NCBI RefSeq assembly: GCF_900102195.1
Contig: NZ_FNBE01000012.1
Span: forward strand, 153,292-217,291
DNA length: 64,000 bases
Reading direction: 5' to 3'
Source: Pseudonocardia oroxyli
Lineage (GTDB): Bacteria; Actinomycetota; Actinomycetes; Mycobacteriales; Pseudonocardiaceae
The position numbers were made by a program, and so were the translations under genes. Within the stretch, counting starts at the first letter, position 1. Every line of letters begins with the position of its first letter. The notes under the pieces are model-generated. The model ran no database searches. It worked only from the letters and a program-made list of their open reading frames with translations, and was not told the DNA's origin. Below are positions 45,519-54,180 of this stretch, piece by piece.

Positions 45519-47889
45519 ACGTTTCCCCAGCTCAGAACCCGTGAGTGGCGATAGTCGCCAGGGCGACTATCGCCACTCACGGGTGGTGGGGGCCTCGGTG
45601 CCGCGGCGGGAGGACCCGCGGCTGCTGGCCGGGCGCGGGCGGTTCGTCGACGACATCGCGTTGCCGGGGATGCTGCACGCACAGTTCGTGCGCAGCTCGG
45701 AGGCCTTCGCGGAGATCGTGTCCGTCGACCTGTCCGAGGTGCGCGCGGTGCCCGGGGTGGTGGCGGCCTACGCCGCCGCGGACCTGGACCTGCGCGACAT
45801 CACCGCGCTGCTGGACCGGCCCGCGCACGAGTTCGTGCCGACCGCCATGCCGGTCCTCGCCCGGGACACGGTGCGGTATGTCGGCGAGCCGATCGCGATC
45901 GTCGTCGCGACGGACCCGTACGCGGCGGAGGACGGCGTCGAGGCGGCGGTCGTCGAGTACGCGCCGCGGGAGCCGGTGGTCAGCGACCTGGGCGCGCTGG
46001 CGGAGGGCGCCCCGCTCGTGCACCCCGAGGCGCCCCGCAACACCCTCGTCGACGTGTCGCTGTTCGCCACCGAGGGGATCGACGCCCTGTTCGAGGCGGC
46101 ACACACCGTCGTCGAGGTGCACACCAAGACGGGACGGCAGAACGCGCTGCCCCTGGAGACCCGCGGCGTGGTCGCGGACTGGGACGACCGGGACGAGCAG
46201 CTGCGCGTGCAGACCTGCACCCAGGTCCCCCACCAGGTCCGCACGGTGCTCGCCGCCTGCGTCGGGCTCGCCGAGAAGCAGGTGCGGGTCACCGTGCCGG
46301 ACATGGGCGGCGGGTTCGGGCAGAAGTGCGTGGTGGGGCGCGAGGAGATCGTCGCCGCGGCCGCCGCGCTGCGCCTGCGCAGGCCCGTCAAGTGGATCGA
46401 GGACCGGCGGGACGCGCTCACCGCGGCCTTCCTCGCCCGCGAGCAGCGGTACGCGGTGCGGGCCGCCTTCTCCGAGACCGGCGAGATCCTGGCCCTGGAC
46501 GCGGACGTCGTGTGCGACATGGGCGCCTACTCCTGCTACCCCTTCACGGCCGGGATCGAGCCGCTGATGGCGTCCGCCGAGATGCCGTCGGTCTACACGG
46601 TCCCCGCCTACCGGGTGCGCGGCCGCGCCGTCACCACGAACAAGGCGCCGACCGCGCCCTACCGCGGGGTGAGCAGGCCGCAGTACGTGATGGTCATGGA
46701 GCGGGTGATGGAGAAGGCCGCCCGCGCGCTGGGCCTCGACCCGCTCGAGGTGCGCAGGCGCAACCTGATCACGGTCTTCCCCTACACCGGGGTCAACGCC
46801 ATCACCTACGACCCGGGCTCCTACCGGGAGTCGCTGGACCTGTGCGAGCAGACGCTGCGGGACGAGGGCTGGTTCGACCGCCGCTCCGACGGGGTGATCG
46901 GCATCGGGTTCGCCTGCTTCTCCGAGCGCACCGGCTACGGCTCGGGCGCCTTCGCCCAGCGCCGGATGCAGGTCGTGCCGGGCTTCGACCTCTCCGAGAT
47001 CCGGATGGACCTGGACGGGACGGTCTCCGTCACCACCGGCACCCTGTCGCACGGCCAGAGCCACGAGACGACGATGGCCCAGATCGTCGCGGACCGGCTC
47101 GGCATCCCCTACGACCGCGTCAAGATCGTGCAGGGCGACACGGACCGCATCACCTACGGCTGGGGCTCCTTCGCCTCCCGCTCCATCACCATCGGCGGCA
47201 GCGCCGTGGCGGCGGCGTCGGTGAAGCTCGGGGACCAGCTGCGCGAGATCGCCGCACACCTCCTCGGCGGCGACCCCGCGGCCGCGGTCCTCGAGGACGG
47301 TGGGGTGCGGCTGGAGGACGGGCGGCTCTCGTTCCCCGAGATCGCGGACGTGGCCTACCTGAGGTCGCACCTGCTGCCGAAGGGCGTCGGGCCGGGACTC
47401 GCGGCCACCGCGAGCTTCGACGTCGCCGGGGACGGGACCTTCTCGAACGCGACGCACGGCGTGGTCGTCGAGCTGGACCCGGGGACCGGCGGCGTGGAGA
47501 TCCTGCGCTACGTCTGCGTCGAGGACTGCGGCGTGGCGATCCATCCGCAGGTCGTGGAGGGGCAGGCGCGCGGCGGGATCGCGCAGGGCATCGCGGGCGC
47601 GCTGTTCGAGGTGGTCCGCTACGACGACGCGGGCCAGCCCCTCGCCCCGTCCTTCATGGAGTACAAGGTGCCCACCGCCGCCGAGATCCCGGACGTGCGC
47701 ATCGAGCACCTCGAGACCCCCTGCGCCTTCACCGAGAACGGGGCCAAGGGCGCCGGGGAGGGCGGCACGATCGGCGCCCCCGCCGCCGTGCTCAACGCGA
47801 TCAACGACGCCCTGCGCCACACCGGGGTCGAGCTGGACGACACCCCGATCCCGCGCGAGGCGATCTTCCGAGCCCTGGAGGCCTCATGA
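45511..47889 (+). CDS. Molybdenum hydroxylase large (molybdopterin) subunit, CoxL/XdhA type
   Basis: This 792-residue catalytic subunit has the cofactor motif GGGFGQK (near residue 268), the substrate-channel segment TAPYRGVSRPQ and the active-site glutamate in KGAGEGGTIGAPAAV (near residue 750). The ATG at 45511 has a strong GGAGG ribosome site and overlaps the FAD-subunit stop by 8 bp. Residues about 11-24 (VSGDSRQGDYRHSR) are encoded by a type B palindrome; the normal subunit start (VVGASVPRREDPRLL) follows. It presumably hydroxylates nicotinate at C6. Confidence 0.87.
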   Translation: MAERFPSSEPVSGDSRQGDYRHSRVVGASVPRREDPRLLAGRGRFVDDIALPGMLHAQFVRSSEAFAEIVSVDLSEVRAVPGVVAAYAAADLDLRDITALLDRPAHEFVPTAMPVLARDTVRYVGEPIAIVVATDPYAAEDGVEAAVVEYAPREPVVSDLGALAEGAPLVHPEAPRNTLVDVSLFATEGIDALFEAAHTVVEVHTKTGRQNALPLETRGVVADWDDRDEQLRVQTCTQVPHQVRTVLAACVGLAEKQVRVTVPDMGGGFGQKCVVGREEIVAAAAALRLRRPVKWIEDRRDALTAAFLAREQRYAVRAAFSETGEILALDADVVCDMGAYSCYPFTAGIEPLMASAEMPSVYTVPAYRVRGRAVTTNKAPTAPYRGVSRPQYVMVMERVMEKAARALGLDPLEVRRRNLITVFPYTGVNAITYDPGSYRESLDLCEQTLRDEGWFDRRSDGVIGIGFACFSERTGYGSGAFAQRRMQVVPGFDLSEIRMDLDGTVSVTTGTLSHGQSHETTMAQIVADRLGIPYDRVKIVQGDTDRITYGWGSFASRSITIGGSAVAAASVKLGDQLREIAAHLLGGDPAAAVLEDGGVRLEDGRLSFPEIADVAYLRSHLLPKGVGPGLAATASFDVAGDGTFSNATHGVVVELDPGTGGVEILRYVCVEDCGVAIHPQVVEGQARGGIAQGIAGALFEVVRYDDAGQPLAPSFMEYKVPTAAEIPDVRIEHLETPCAFTENGAKGAGEGGTIGAPAAVLNAINDALRHTGVELDDTPIPREAIFRALEAS
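45538..45583. repeat. GTGAGTGG-family palindrome (type B) inside the large-subunit gene
   Basis: The 22-bp arms (45538-45559 and 45562-45583) are perfect inverted copies around a 2-nt centre, with ends CCCGTGAGTGG and CCACTCACGGG. The element lies 27 bp into the gene and is translated as VSGDSRQGDYRHSR. It is the most perfect copy in the window and only about 140 bp from the type A copy in the preceding gene. Confidence 0.93.
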
Positions 47890-48389
47890 TCCAGCTGGTG
47901 GAACTGTCCGTGAACGGCGAGCGCCACGACCTCGCGATCGAGCCGCGGCGCACGCTGGTCGACGTGCTGCGTCACGACCTGCGGCTCACCGGCACGCACG
48001 TCGGCTGCGAGCACGGCATCTGCGGCGCGTGCACCGTGCTCGTCGACGGGCAGCCCGCGCGGGCCTGCCTGCTGTTCGCCGCGCAGGTCGAGGGCGCGGA
48101 CATCCGCACCGTCGAGTCGTTGTCGGAGGGCGGCGCGCTGAACGACCTGCAGCAGTGCTTCTCCGAGCACCACGGCCTGCAGTGCGGCTTCTGCACGCCG
48201 GGGATGCTGATGCTCGCCGAGGGCTATCTCGCGGACGAGCCGGACGCCACCAAGGAGGAGATCCGCGAGGTGGTGGCGTCCAACCTGTGCCGCTGCACGG
48301 GGTACCAGACCATCGTCGAGGCGATCGACGACTGCGCCTCCCGCCGTCGGGCGGCGCTGCAGGACCGGCTGGACAGGAGTGCGTCGTGA
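47886..48389 (+). CDS. Molybdenum hydroxylase iron-sulfur subunit (CoxS type)
   Basis: This 167-residue protein carries two [2Fe-2S] clusters. The plant-ferredoxin-type site is CEHGICGACTVLVDG with a following Cys near residue 61. The second site is CGFCTPGM and CRCTGYQ in the C-terminal helical domain. It transfers electrons from the Mo site to the FAD subunit. Start and stop overlap both neighbours by 4 bp, so all three subunits are coupled. Confidence 0.92.
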   Translation: MIQLVELSVNGERHDLAIEPRRTLVDVLRHDLRLTGTHVGCEHGICGACTVLVDGQPARACLLFAAQVEGADIRTVESLSEGGALNDLQQCFSEHHGLQCGFCTPGMLMLAEGYLADEPDATKEEIREVVASNLCRCTGYQTIVEAIDDCASRRRAALQDRLDRSAS

Positions 48390-49018
48390 GCGTGCACGGA
48401 TCGTCGACGGACGCGACCTACGACCAGGCGGGCTTCGGTGCGCCGGTGCGGCGCGGGGAGCGGCCCGCGATCGTGGTCGTGGACCTGACGACGGGCTTCA
48501 CCGACCCCGCCTTCCCGACGGGCGCGGACCTGACGGACGTCGTGGAGGCGACGACCCGGCTGGTCACCGCCGCACCGGACGTCCCGGTCGTCTACACCAC
48601 GATCGCGTACACGCCCGCCGAGCTGGACACGGTCGCGTGGCTGTACAAGGCGCCGGGGATGCGGGCGCTCGCGGTCGGCTCCGAGGCGGTGGAGATCGAC
48701 TCCCGGCTGCCGGTGACGGACGCCGACCACCTGATCGTCAAGAAGGGCGCGTCGGCGTTCTTCGGGACGGGCCTGGCGGCGCTGCTCGCGGCGCTCCGGG
48801 TGGACACCGTGATCGTCTGCGGCGCCACGACCAGCGGCTGTGTGCGGGCCACGGCGGTCGACGCCATGCAGTCCGGCTACCCGGTCCTGGTCCCGCGGGA
48901 GTGCGTCGGGGACCGGGCGGACGGGCCCGCGGAGGCGAACCTGTTCGACATCCAGGCGAAGTACGGCGACGTGATCTCCCTCGACGACGCACTCGCCTAC
49001 GTGGGAGGGCTCACGTGA
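48386..49018 (+). CDS. nicF: Isochorismatase-family maleamate amidohydrolase
   Basis: This 210-residue cysteine hydrolase has a catalytic triad visible as Asp in VVVDLTTGFTD, Lys in LIVKKGASAFFG and Cys in CGATTSGCVRATAVDA. The isochorismatase family includes nicotinamidases and NicF. Placement between the hydroxylase genes and the N-formylmaleamate deformylase gene points to hydrolysis of maleamate to maleate and ammonia. It is GTG-started, with 4-bp overlaps on both sides. Confidence 0.85.
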   Translation: MSVHGSSTDATYDQAGFGAPVRRGERPAIVVVDLTTGFTDPAFPTGADLTDVVEATTRLVTAAPDVPVVYTTIAYTPAELDTVAWLYKAPGMRALAVGSEAVEIDSRLPVTDADHLIVKKGASAFFGTGLAALLAALRVDTVIVCGATTSGCVRATAVDAMQSGYPVLVPRECVGDRADGPAEANLFDIQAKYGDVISLDDALAYVGGLT

Positions 49019-49839
49019 CCCGGGTCGTGCGGCAGGACGCCCTGGCCGACCTCGCGGACGTCCCGGCGACCTCGCGCTGGGCCCGCAACGGCGCGGTCCG
49101 CCTGCACCTGCTGGACTACGGCGGGGACGGCGTGCCGCTGGTGATCCTCCCCGGGATCACCAGCCCGGCGATCTGCATGGACTTCGTGGCCCGCGCGCTC
49201 ACCGACCTCGTCCGCCCCGTGGTGGTCGACGTCCGCGGGCGCGGCCTGTCGGACTCCGGCCCCGGGTACACGCTCGCGGACTACGCGGGAGACGCCCTCG
49301 CCGTCCTCGACCTGTTCGAGGACCCGCTGCTGCTGGGGCACTCGATGGGCGCCCGGATCGCCGCGGTCACCGCCACGCGCAGGCCCCTGCGCGGCACGGT
49401 CCTCGTCGACCCGCCGATGAGCGGGCCCGACCGCGGTCCGTACCCCACGACCCTCACGGCGTTCCTGGGCCAGCTCGACCAGGCCGTGGCCGGCACGACG
49501 GCGGACGAGGTCGCGCTGTCCTGGCCGCGCTGGCCCCGCCGGGAGCAGGAGCTGCGCGCGCGGTGGCTCTCCAGCTGCGACCGCGAGGCCGTCGCCGAGA
49601 CCCACCGGGGCTTCGAGACCGAGGACTTCTTCGCGACCTGGTCGCAGGTCCCCGCCCCCACGACCCTCCTCTACGGTGCCGACTCCCCCGTCGTCACCGC
49701 CGCGGGAGCGAAGGAGGCGGCGGAGGCGAACCCCGCCGCGGCGCTGGTGGAGATCCCCGACGCGGGCCACATGGTGTTCTGGGACACCCCGGAGGCCGCA
49801 CTCGACCTGCTCCGCAAGGCCCTGGTCCCACTTCTCTGA
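49015..49839 (+). CDS. nicD: Alpha/beta hydrolase, N-formylmaleamate deformylase
   Basis: This 274-residue hydrolase has nucleophile Ser in GHSMGA (near residue 105), oxyanion region LPGITSPAICMDFVA and the catalytic His in PDAGHMVFWD. The segment RLHLLDYGGDGVPLVILPG followed by ITSP is characteristic of NicD, which converts N-formylmaleamate to maleamate and formate. It is the last gene of the coupled block that begins with the MFS gene. Confidence 0.85.
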   Translation: MTRVVRQDALADLADVPATSRWARNGAVRLHLLDYGGDGVPLVILPGITSPAICMDFVARALTDLVRPVVVDVRGRGLSDSGPGYTLADYAGDALAVLDLFEDPLLLGHSMGARIAAVTATRRPLRGTVLVDPPMSGPDRGPYPTTLTAFLGQLDQAVAGTTADEVALSWPRWPRREQELRARWLSSCDREAVAETHRGFETEDFFATWSQVPAPTTLLYGADSPVVTAAGAKEAAEANPAAALVEIPDAGHMVFWDTPEAALDLLRKALVPLL

Positions 49840-49931
49840 GCGTCGGTCCGGCCGACGGGTGATGGCCGTAACGCTGCGTGGTCGGCGCCGACGTACCTGA
49901 TGTCTCGCGCTCCCCACGCATCGGAGATGTC

Positions 49932-50270
49932 ATGTCGTCGCGCCCGCCGTCGGACCGCGCCCCGAACCGGACCACCGGGGCCTCTCGAGGTCGTCCCCGT
50001 CCCGCCGCCGAGCCCGCCACCGTCCCGTTCGTCGTCGTGCCGCGGCAACGTTCCGCGCCCCCGCCGGTCGGCCGCCCCACCAAGCTCGTCGTGCCCGGCC
50101 AGCGAGGGCCGCAGCCCCGCAAGGGTTCCCGACGGCCGGTGCTCGTCATCGGCGCGTGCGTCGCCGCGGCGCTGATCGGGCTCACCGCGGTGACGGGCCT
50201 GGTGTCCGCGCTGTCCTCGCCTCCGCCCGTCGTCGCCCCCACCTCCGCGACCACGACCACCGCACCCTGA
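49932..50270 (+). CDS. Proline/arginine-rich protein with one membrane helix, unknown
   Basis: This is a 112-residue protein with a basic, proline-rich N-terminal 70 residues, one hydrophobic helix (VLVIGACVAAALIGLTAVTGLV) and a short Ser/Thr/Pro tail outside. I do not recognise a family. The ATG at 49932 is chosen; GTG/ATG codons just upstream are possible. Its TGA abuts the TCA (stop) of the convergent RNA-ligase-like gene with no gap. Confidence 0.5.
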   Translation: MSSRPPSDRAPNRTTGASRGRPRPAAEPATVPFVVVPRQRSAPPPVGRPTKLVVPGQRGPQPRKGSRRPVLVIGACVAAALIGLTAVTGLVSALSSPPPVVAPTSATTTTAP

Positions 50271-50768
50271 TCACGCGCCGTAGGTGAACCGCCCGGCCGG
50301 GCTCCAGGGGCCGCCGTCGTAGTGCCACAGGGCCAGTGCCACGACCCGTGTCTCCACCTCGGGTCGGGAGGCGAGCGCGGCGTGCAGCGCCCGCGCCGCC
50401 TCGGGCGTGACCTTGTTCTGCACCGTGACGTGCAGCTCCCGCTTGCCGCGGTCCTGGGCCGTCAGCTGGGCGCCCCACCGCTCGACGGCGGCGGCCCGCC
50501 AGCCGAGCACGTCCGGTGCGTCGACCCGGAGGGCGACCCCGCGTCCGAGCAGCCGCGGGGGTCCGACGGACGCGTGCGGCGGATCGCGGCGCACGGCCGC
50601 GGCGAGCTCCGCCGCGACCTCGGCTCCGAGCTCGCCCGGCAACGCGTGGAAGACGGTGACGTGCGCGTCGAGGTGGTTGCGCTCCGGCGGGAAGTGCCGG
50701 GCGCGCAGGGCGTTCAGCTCGGACTGCACCGGCTCGGCCAACACCGCGGACACCACGAGCGGACGCAC
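50271..50768 (-). CDS. 2'-5' RNA ligase family protein (LigT/2H phosphoesterase)
   Basis: This 165-residue 2H phosphoesterase has its two HxTx motifs as HVTVF (near residue 36) and HVTVQ (near residue 113). The family hydrolyses cyclic phosphodiesters or ligates 2'-5' RNA ends in vitro. It lies 37 bp after the PfkB kinase gene and may be the tail of that operon. Confidence 0.85.
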   Translation of the reverse strand: MRPLVVSAVLAEPVQSELNALRARHFPPERNHLDAHVTVFHALPGELGAEVAAELAAAVRRDPPHASVGPPRLLGRGVALRVDAPDVLGWRAAAVERWGAQLTAQDRGKRELHVTVQNKVTPEAARALHAALASRPEVETRVVALALWHYDGGPWSPAGRFTYGA

Positions 50769-50805
50769 CGCCCGAGCCTCCCCCCTCCGCCGCGGTGCCG
50801 CACGC

Positions 50806-51696
50806 TCAGGCCAGGAAGCGGTCGATCTCCGCCGCGGTCGGGCCGGTGGCCGGGCCCGCCTTCGTGACGGCCAGGGCGGCGGCCGCGTTGGCGCGGCGCG
50901 CCGCCTCGAGCACGTCCTCGCCGCGGAGGAGGGCGGCCGCCAGGACGCCGCAGTGGGCGTCTCCCGCGCCGTTGGTGTCCACGGCCTCGACCGCGAACCC
51001 GGGGACGACCTCGACGGCGCCGCTCCGGGCGACCAGGCACCCCGCGGCGCCGTCTCGGACCAGCACGATCGCGCCCTCGTGCAGCCGCGTGCCCAGCTCC
51101 AGCGCCGCCGCGGACAGGTCGGAGCGGCCGGTGAGCAGCCGGGCCTCGCGGGCGTTCGTGCTCAGCACGCAGGTGCGGGCCAGGGCGCGCGACCACGGGT
51201 CCGGGTCGATGTCGGCGACCAGCGGGCCCGGGTCCAGCAGCACCGCGCCGCCGGAGACGGCGAGGATCTGCTCGGCCTTCTCCGGGACGAGCAGGCTGTA
51301 CCCCGAGACGTACAGCAGGTCCGCCGCGCTGACCTGCGGCAACGAGCCGGACACCGCGGTCTCCGCGCCGCTGCCGGTGACGAAGGTGCGCTCGCCGGAG
51401 TCGTCCACCAGGACCACGCAGATCCCGGTGTCGACCGCCGAGATCGGCGCCGAGGTCGTCACCCCCTCGGCGGCCAGGGCCGCGCGGGCCAGGTCGCCGT
51501 GTGGGCCCGTGCCGTGCCCGCCGGTGTAGACGACCGCCGCGCCGTCCCGCGCGGCGGCGGCCATGACGTTGAACCCGCCGCCCGCGGCGAGCGTGGTCGA
51601 CGAGGCCATGACGTCCCCGCCCGCGGGCGGGAGCGCGGGGACGCGCAGCACCAGGTCGACCACGACCTGTCCGGTGTGGACGAGCCTGCCGATCAC
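50806..51696 (-). CDS. PfkB-family carbohydrate/nucleoside kinase
   Basis: This 296-residue ribokinase-fold enzyme has the substrate glycine motif AAGGGFNVMAAAAR (near residue 38) and the anion-hole/catalytic base signature AVDTNGAGDAHCG (near residue 240). Its ATG overlaps the permease stop (ATGA). In context it may phosphorylate ribose or a nucleoside brought in by the NCS1 permease. Confidence 0.86.
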   Translation of the reverse strand: MIGRLVHTGQVVVDLVLRVPALPPAGGDVMASSTTLAAGGGFNVMAAAARDGAAVVYTGGHGTGPHGDLARAALAAEGVTTSAPISAVDTGICVVLVDDSGERTFVTGSGAETAVSGSLPQVSAADLLYVSGYSLLVPEKAEQILAVSGGAVLLDPGPLVADIDPDPWSRALARTCVLSTNAREARLLTGRSDLSAAALELGTRLHEGAIVLVRDGAAGCLVARSGAVEVVPGFAVEAVDTNGAGDAHCGVLAAALLRGEDVLEAARRANAAAALAVTKAGPATGPTAAEIDRFLA

Positions 51697-53201
51697 GAGA
51701 GCGGGATGGACTCGGTGCGCCGCGCACCGCCCAGGGCCGCGTAGACCCCGGCGGCGACGACGAAGGTGATCACCCAGGCCAGGCCGTTCTCGCCGAACCA
51801 GGTGCCCGCGAGCGGGCCGGTGAACCAGGGTGCGGACGACGGGCCCAGCGTGGCGAACAGGTACCCCCCGACGATCGCGAGGAGCCAGGCCAGGAAGGCC
51901 CGCGGCTCGACGCCCGCGCGATACCAGTAACCGCTGCTGCGGGAGGTGTCCATCAACGCCACGGGGTCATAGTGGTGCCGGCGCAGCATGTCGACGGCGA
52001 TCACGCCCACCCATGCGGTGATCGGCACCGCCAGCGCGCTGATGAACGCGATGAAGGGCCCGTAGAAGCCGTCCGCGATCAGGATGAAGTAGATCGCGCC
52101 GACGAACGTGACGACGACGTCCACCACCACCGCGTAGACGCGCCGGACCCGGATCCCGAGGGTCAACGTGGTCAGGCCCGCCGAGTAGACCGAGAGGTGG
52201 TTGCTCAGCAGCAGCCCGCCGAACGCGGCGATCAGGTACGGCACGGCCATCCACGTGGGGAGCATGGCGCGGATCGCGGCGACCGGGTCGCCCGCGTCCG
52301 CCAGGCTCGGGTCGCCCGCGGCGAGCATGCTGCCCAGCGAGATCAGCAGGACCAGCGGGATGCCCGCGCCCGCGGCCGCGCTCAGCACCAGCTGCCCGGC
52401 GCGCACCGCCGGTGCCTGGTAGCGGGACATGTCGGCGGACGCGTTGGCCCAGCCGATGCCGGTCCCGGCGGCGATCACGCCGATCCCCGCGATGACGACG
52501 CCGATCGGGGCGGGCACGGCCGCGCCCACCGCGGACCAGTCGATCGTCGCCACGAGGAACCCCCCGACCACGATGTTCAGCGCGCCGAACACCCAGGTGG
52601 CCCACCGCTGCACGGAGACCAGGAACGCGTGCCCCAGGCCCGCGACCACCACCGTGAGCAGCACGAACACCAGGATGCAGACGATCGTCAGCACCGGGTG
52701 GTCCTTGGCCTCGGGGCTGGTCCCGAACAGGATCGTGGCCAGCGAGAGCAGGGCGAACGCCGCCGTCGTGGTGTTGACGGTCTCCCAGCCGAGCCGGGAC
52801 AGCAGCGAGACGATGGTCGGTCCGATGTTGCCGCGGGCGCCGAAGACCGCCCGGGACAGGGTGAGGCCGGGCGCGCCACCGCGCCTGCCGGTGATCGAGA
52901 CAGCCCCGACGATCGCGAAGGACCCGACCGCACCGACGACCGCGGCGATCACCGCCTGCCAGACGGTCATCCCCATCGCGACGAGCGTGGCCCCCAGGGG
53001 CAGGCCGAGGATCGAGATGTTGGCCGCGAACCAGACCCAGAACAGCTGGGCCGGCCGCCCCTCCCGCTCCCCGGCGGGCACGGGTTCGATACCGCGGGTC
53101 TCCAGTGTGGACTCGGACGCCGCCGGGTTCCGGGGCGACCGGGTGGAGGCCGGGGGACGGTCGGCGGCGGAGCCGCCGGGGTGGGTGGGTGGAGTCGCCA
53201 T
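51693..53201 (-). CDS. NCS1-family nucleobase/nucleoside permease (CodB-like)
   Basis: This 502-residue transporter has about 12 membrane segments behind a 50-residue polar N-terminus. Landmarks are FWVWFAANISILGLPLGATL, RAVFGARGNIGP and SADMSRYQAPAV. NCS1 permeases import cytosine, purines, allantoin, thiamine precursors or related compounds. It starts 13 bp after the ADP-ribosylglycohydrolase-family gene. Confidence 0.88.
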   Translation of the reverse strand: MATPPTHPGGSAADRPPASTRSPRNPAASESTLETRGIEPVPAGEREGRPAQLFWVWFAANISILGLPLGATLVAMGMTVWQAVIAAVVGAVGSFAIVGAVSITGRRGGAPGLTLSRAVFGARGNIGPTIVSLLSRLGWETVNTTTAAFALLSLATILFGTSPEAKDHPVLTIVCILVFVLLTVVVAGLGHAFLVSVQRWATWVFGALNIVVGGFLVATIDWSAVGAAVPAPIGVVIAGIGVIAAGTGIGWANASADMSRYQAPAVRAGQLVLSAAAGAGIPLVLLISLGSMLAAGDPSLADAGDPVAAIRAMLPTWMAVPYLIAAFGGLLLSNHLSVYSAGLTTLTLGIRVRRVYAVVVDVVVTFVGAIYFILIADGFYGPFIAFISALAVPITAWVGVIAVDMLRRHHYDPVALMDTSRSSGYWYRAGVEPRAFLAWLLAIVGGYLFATLGPSSAPWFTGPLAGTWFGENGLAWVITFVVAAGVYAALGGARRTESIPLS

Positions 53202-53214
53202 CGTCGTTCTCCCT

Positions 53215-54180
53215 CTACGGTCGAGTGCGCAGGGCGAGCAGGCCGTCGACGACGGGCTCGAGGTCGAGATCGTTGGCGGCCCGGACCTGGGCGAGCAGGT
53301 CCGCGGGCAGCCCGGACGCGCCGTGGTGTGCGCCGAGGATCGCGCCGCAGATCGCGGCGACGGTGTCGGTGTCGCCGCCGAGCGAGGCGGCCGTGGTGAG
53401 CGCGGTGCGGGGGTCGTCGCCGTAGGCCTCGACCAGCGCGAACGCGGCGATCACGGACTCGTTGGCGGCCACCGAGGTCCCCACCACGTCGGCGATGTCG
53501 TCGACGGGCGGGCGGGTCGCGCGCACCCACCGGAGGCGAGCGGCGATCGTGCCGCCCGCCACCCAGTGACCACGCGCGGCTCCGGCCGCGGCGGCCCGCT
53601 CGGCGGCGTCCAGCGCGTCAGGGAGCCCCGCGCCGGACACGCCTGCGGACACCGCGGCGGCCACCGCCGCCGCCGCGGCGATGCCGAGGGTCGTGTGGTG
53701 GGTGACCACGCTGGACGAGACGACCGCGTCCAGCAGGTGCGGCTCCGCGAAGGCGATCCCCACCGGCGCCACCCGCATGGCCGCGCCGTTGGTGGTGCCG
53801 TCCCGCCCCGTCTTCTCGACGGCCTCGCCCTCCCGCAGCCGGGTCAGCGCGCGGCGCGTGGAGGGGCCGAGGAGGTCGAGCGAGCCGCGGCGGATCATGT
53901 CCGCCTCCCACTCCTCGAGCGCGGCGGCGAAGGCGTGGGGCTCGACGGTCCCCTCGCCCTCGATCAGCAGCCGCGCCAGCAGCAGCGCCTGCTCGGTGTC
54001 GTCGGTGATCGACCCGGCGGGCATGTTCGGGGCGATCGGCTGGTCGGGGGCGCCGTCGAGCAGACGGTCGACCACGCCGTACCGGGCCGTGATCTCACTG
54101 CGGGACAACGACTGGGTGGGCATCCCGAGCGCGTCCCCGATCGCGAGTCCCCACAGCGCTCCGAGCGCACGGTCCCTCAT
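53215..54180 (-). CDS. ADP-ribosylglycohydrolase family protein
   Basis: This 321-residue all-helical di-magnesium hydrolase has GALWGLAIGDALGMP (near residue 7), the metal-binding SITDDTEQALLLA and the C-terminal LGGDTDTVAAICGAILGA. Members cleave N-glycosidic bonds to ADP-ribose, ribose or related sugars. Lying beside a nucleobase permease and a PfkB kinase, a nucleoside-type substrate is more likely than protein ADP-ribose. The ATG overlaps the GntR stop. Confidence 0.87.
   Translation of the reverse strand: MRDRALGALWGLAIGDALGMPTQSLSRSEITARYGVVDRLLDGAPDQPIAPNMPAGSITDDTEQALLLARLLIEGEGTVEPHAFAAALEEWEADMIRRGSLDLLGPSTRRALTRLREGEAVEKTGRDGTTNGAAMRVAPVGIAFAEPHLLDAVVSSSVVTHHTTLGIAAAAAVAAAVSAGVSGAGLPDALDAAERAAAAGAARGHWVAGGTIAARLRWVRATRPPVDDIADVVGTSVAANESVIAAFALVEAYGDDPRTALTTAASLGGDTDTVAAICGAILGAHHGASGLPADLLAQVRAANDLDLEPVVDGLLALRTRP

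Noticed and set aside
45584..45589. Start of the molybdenum subunit at a GTG just after the palindrome
   Set aside because: There is no ribosome site, because the palindrome abuts it, while ATG 45511 has GGAGG and the usual overlap with the FAD-subunit stop. It remains possible and is listed as a refutation test.
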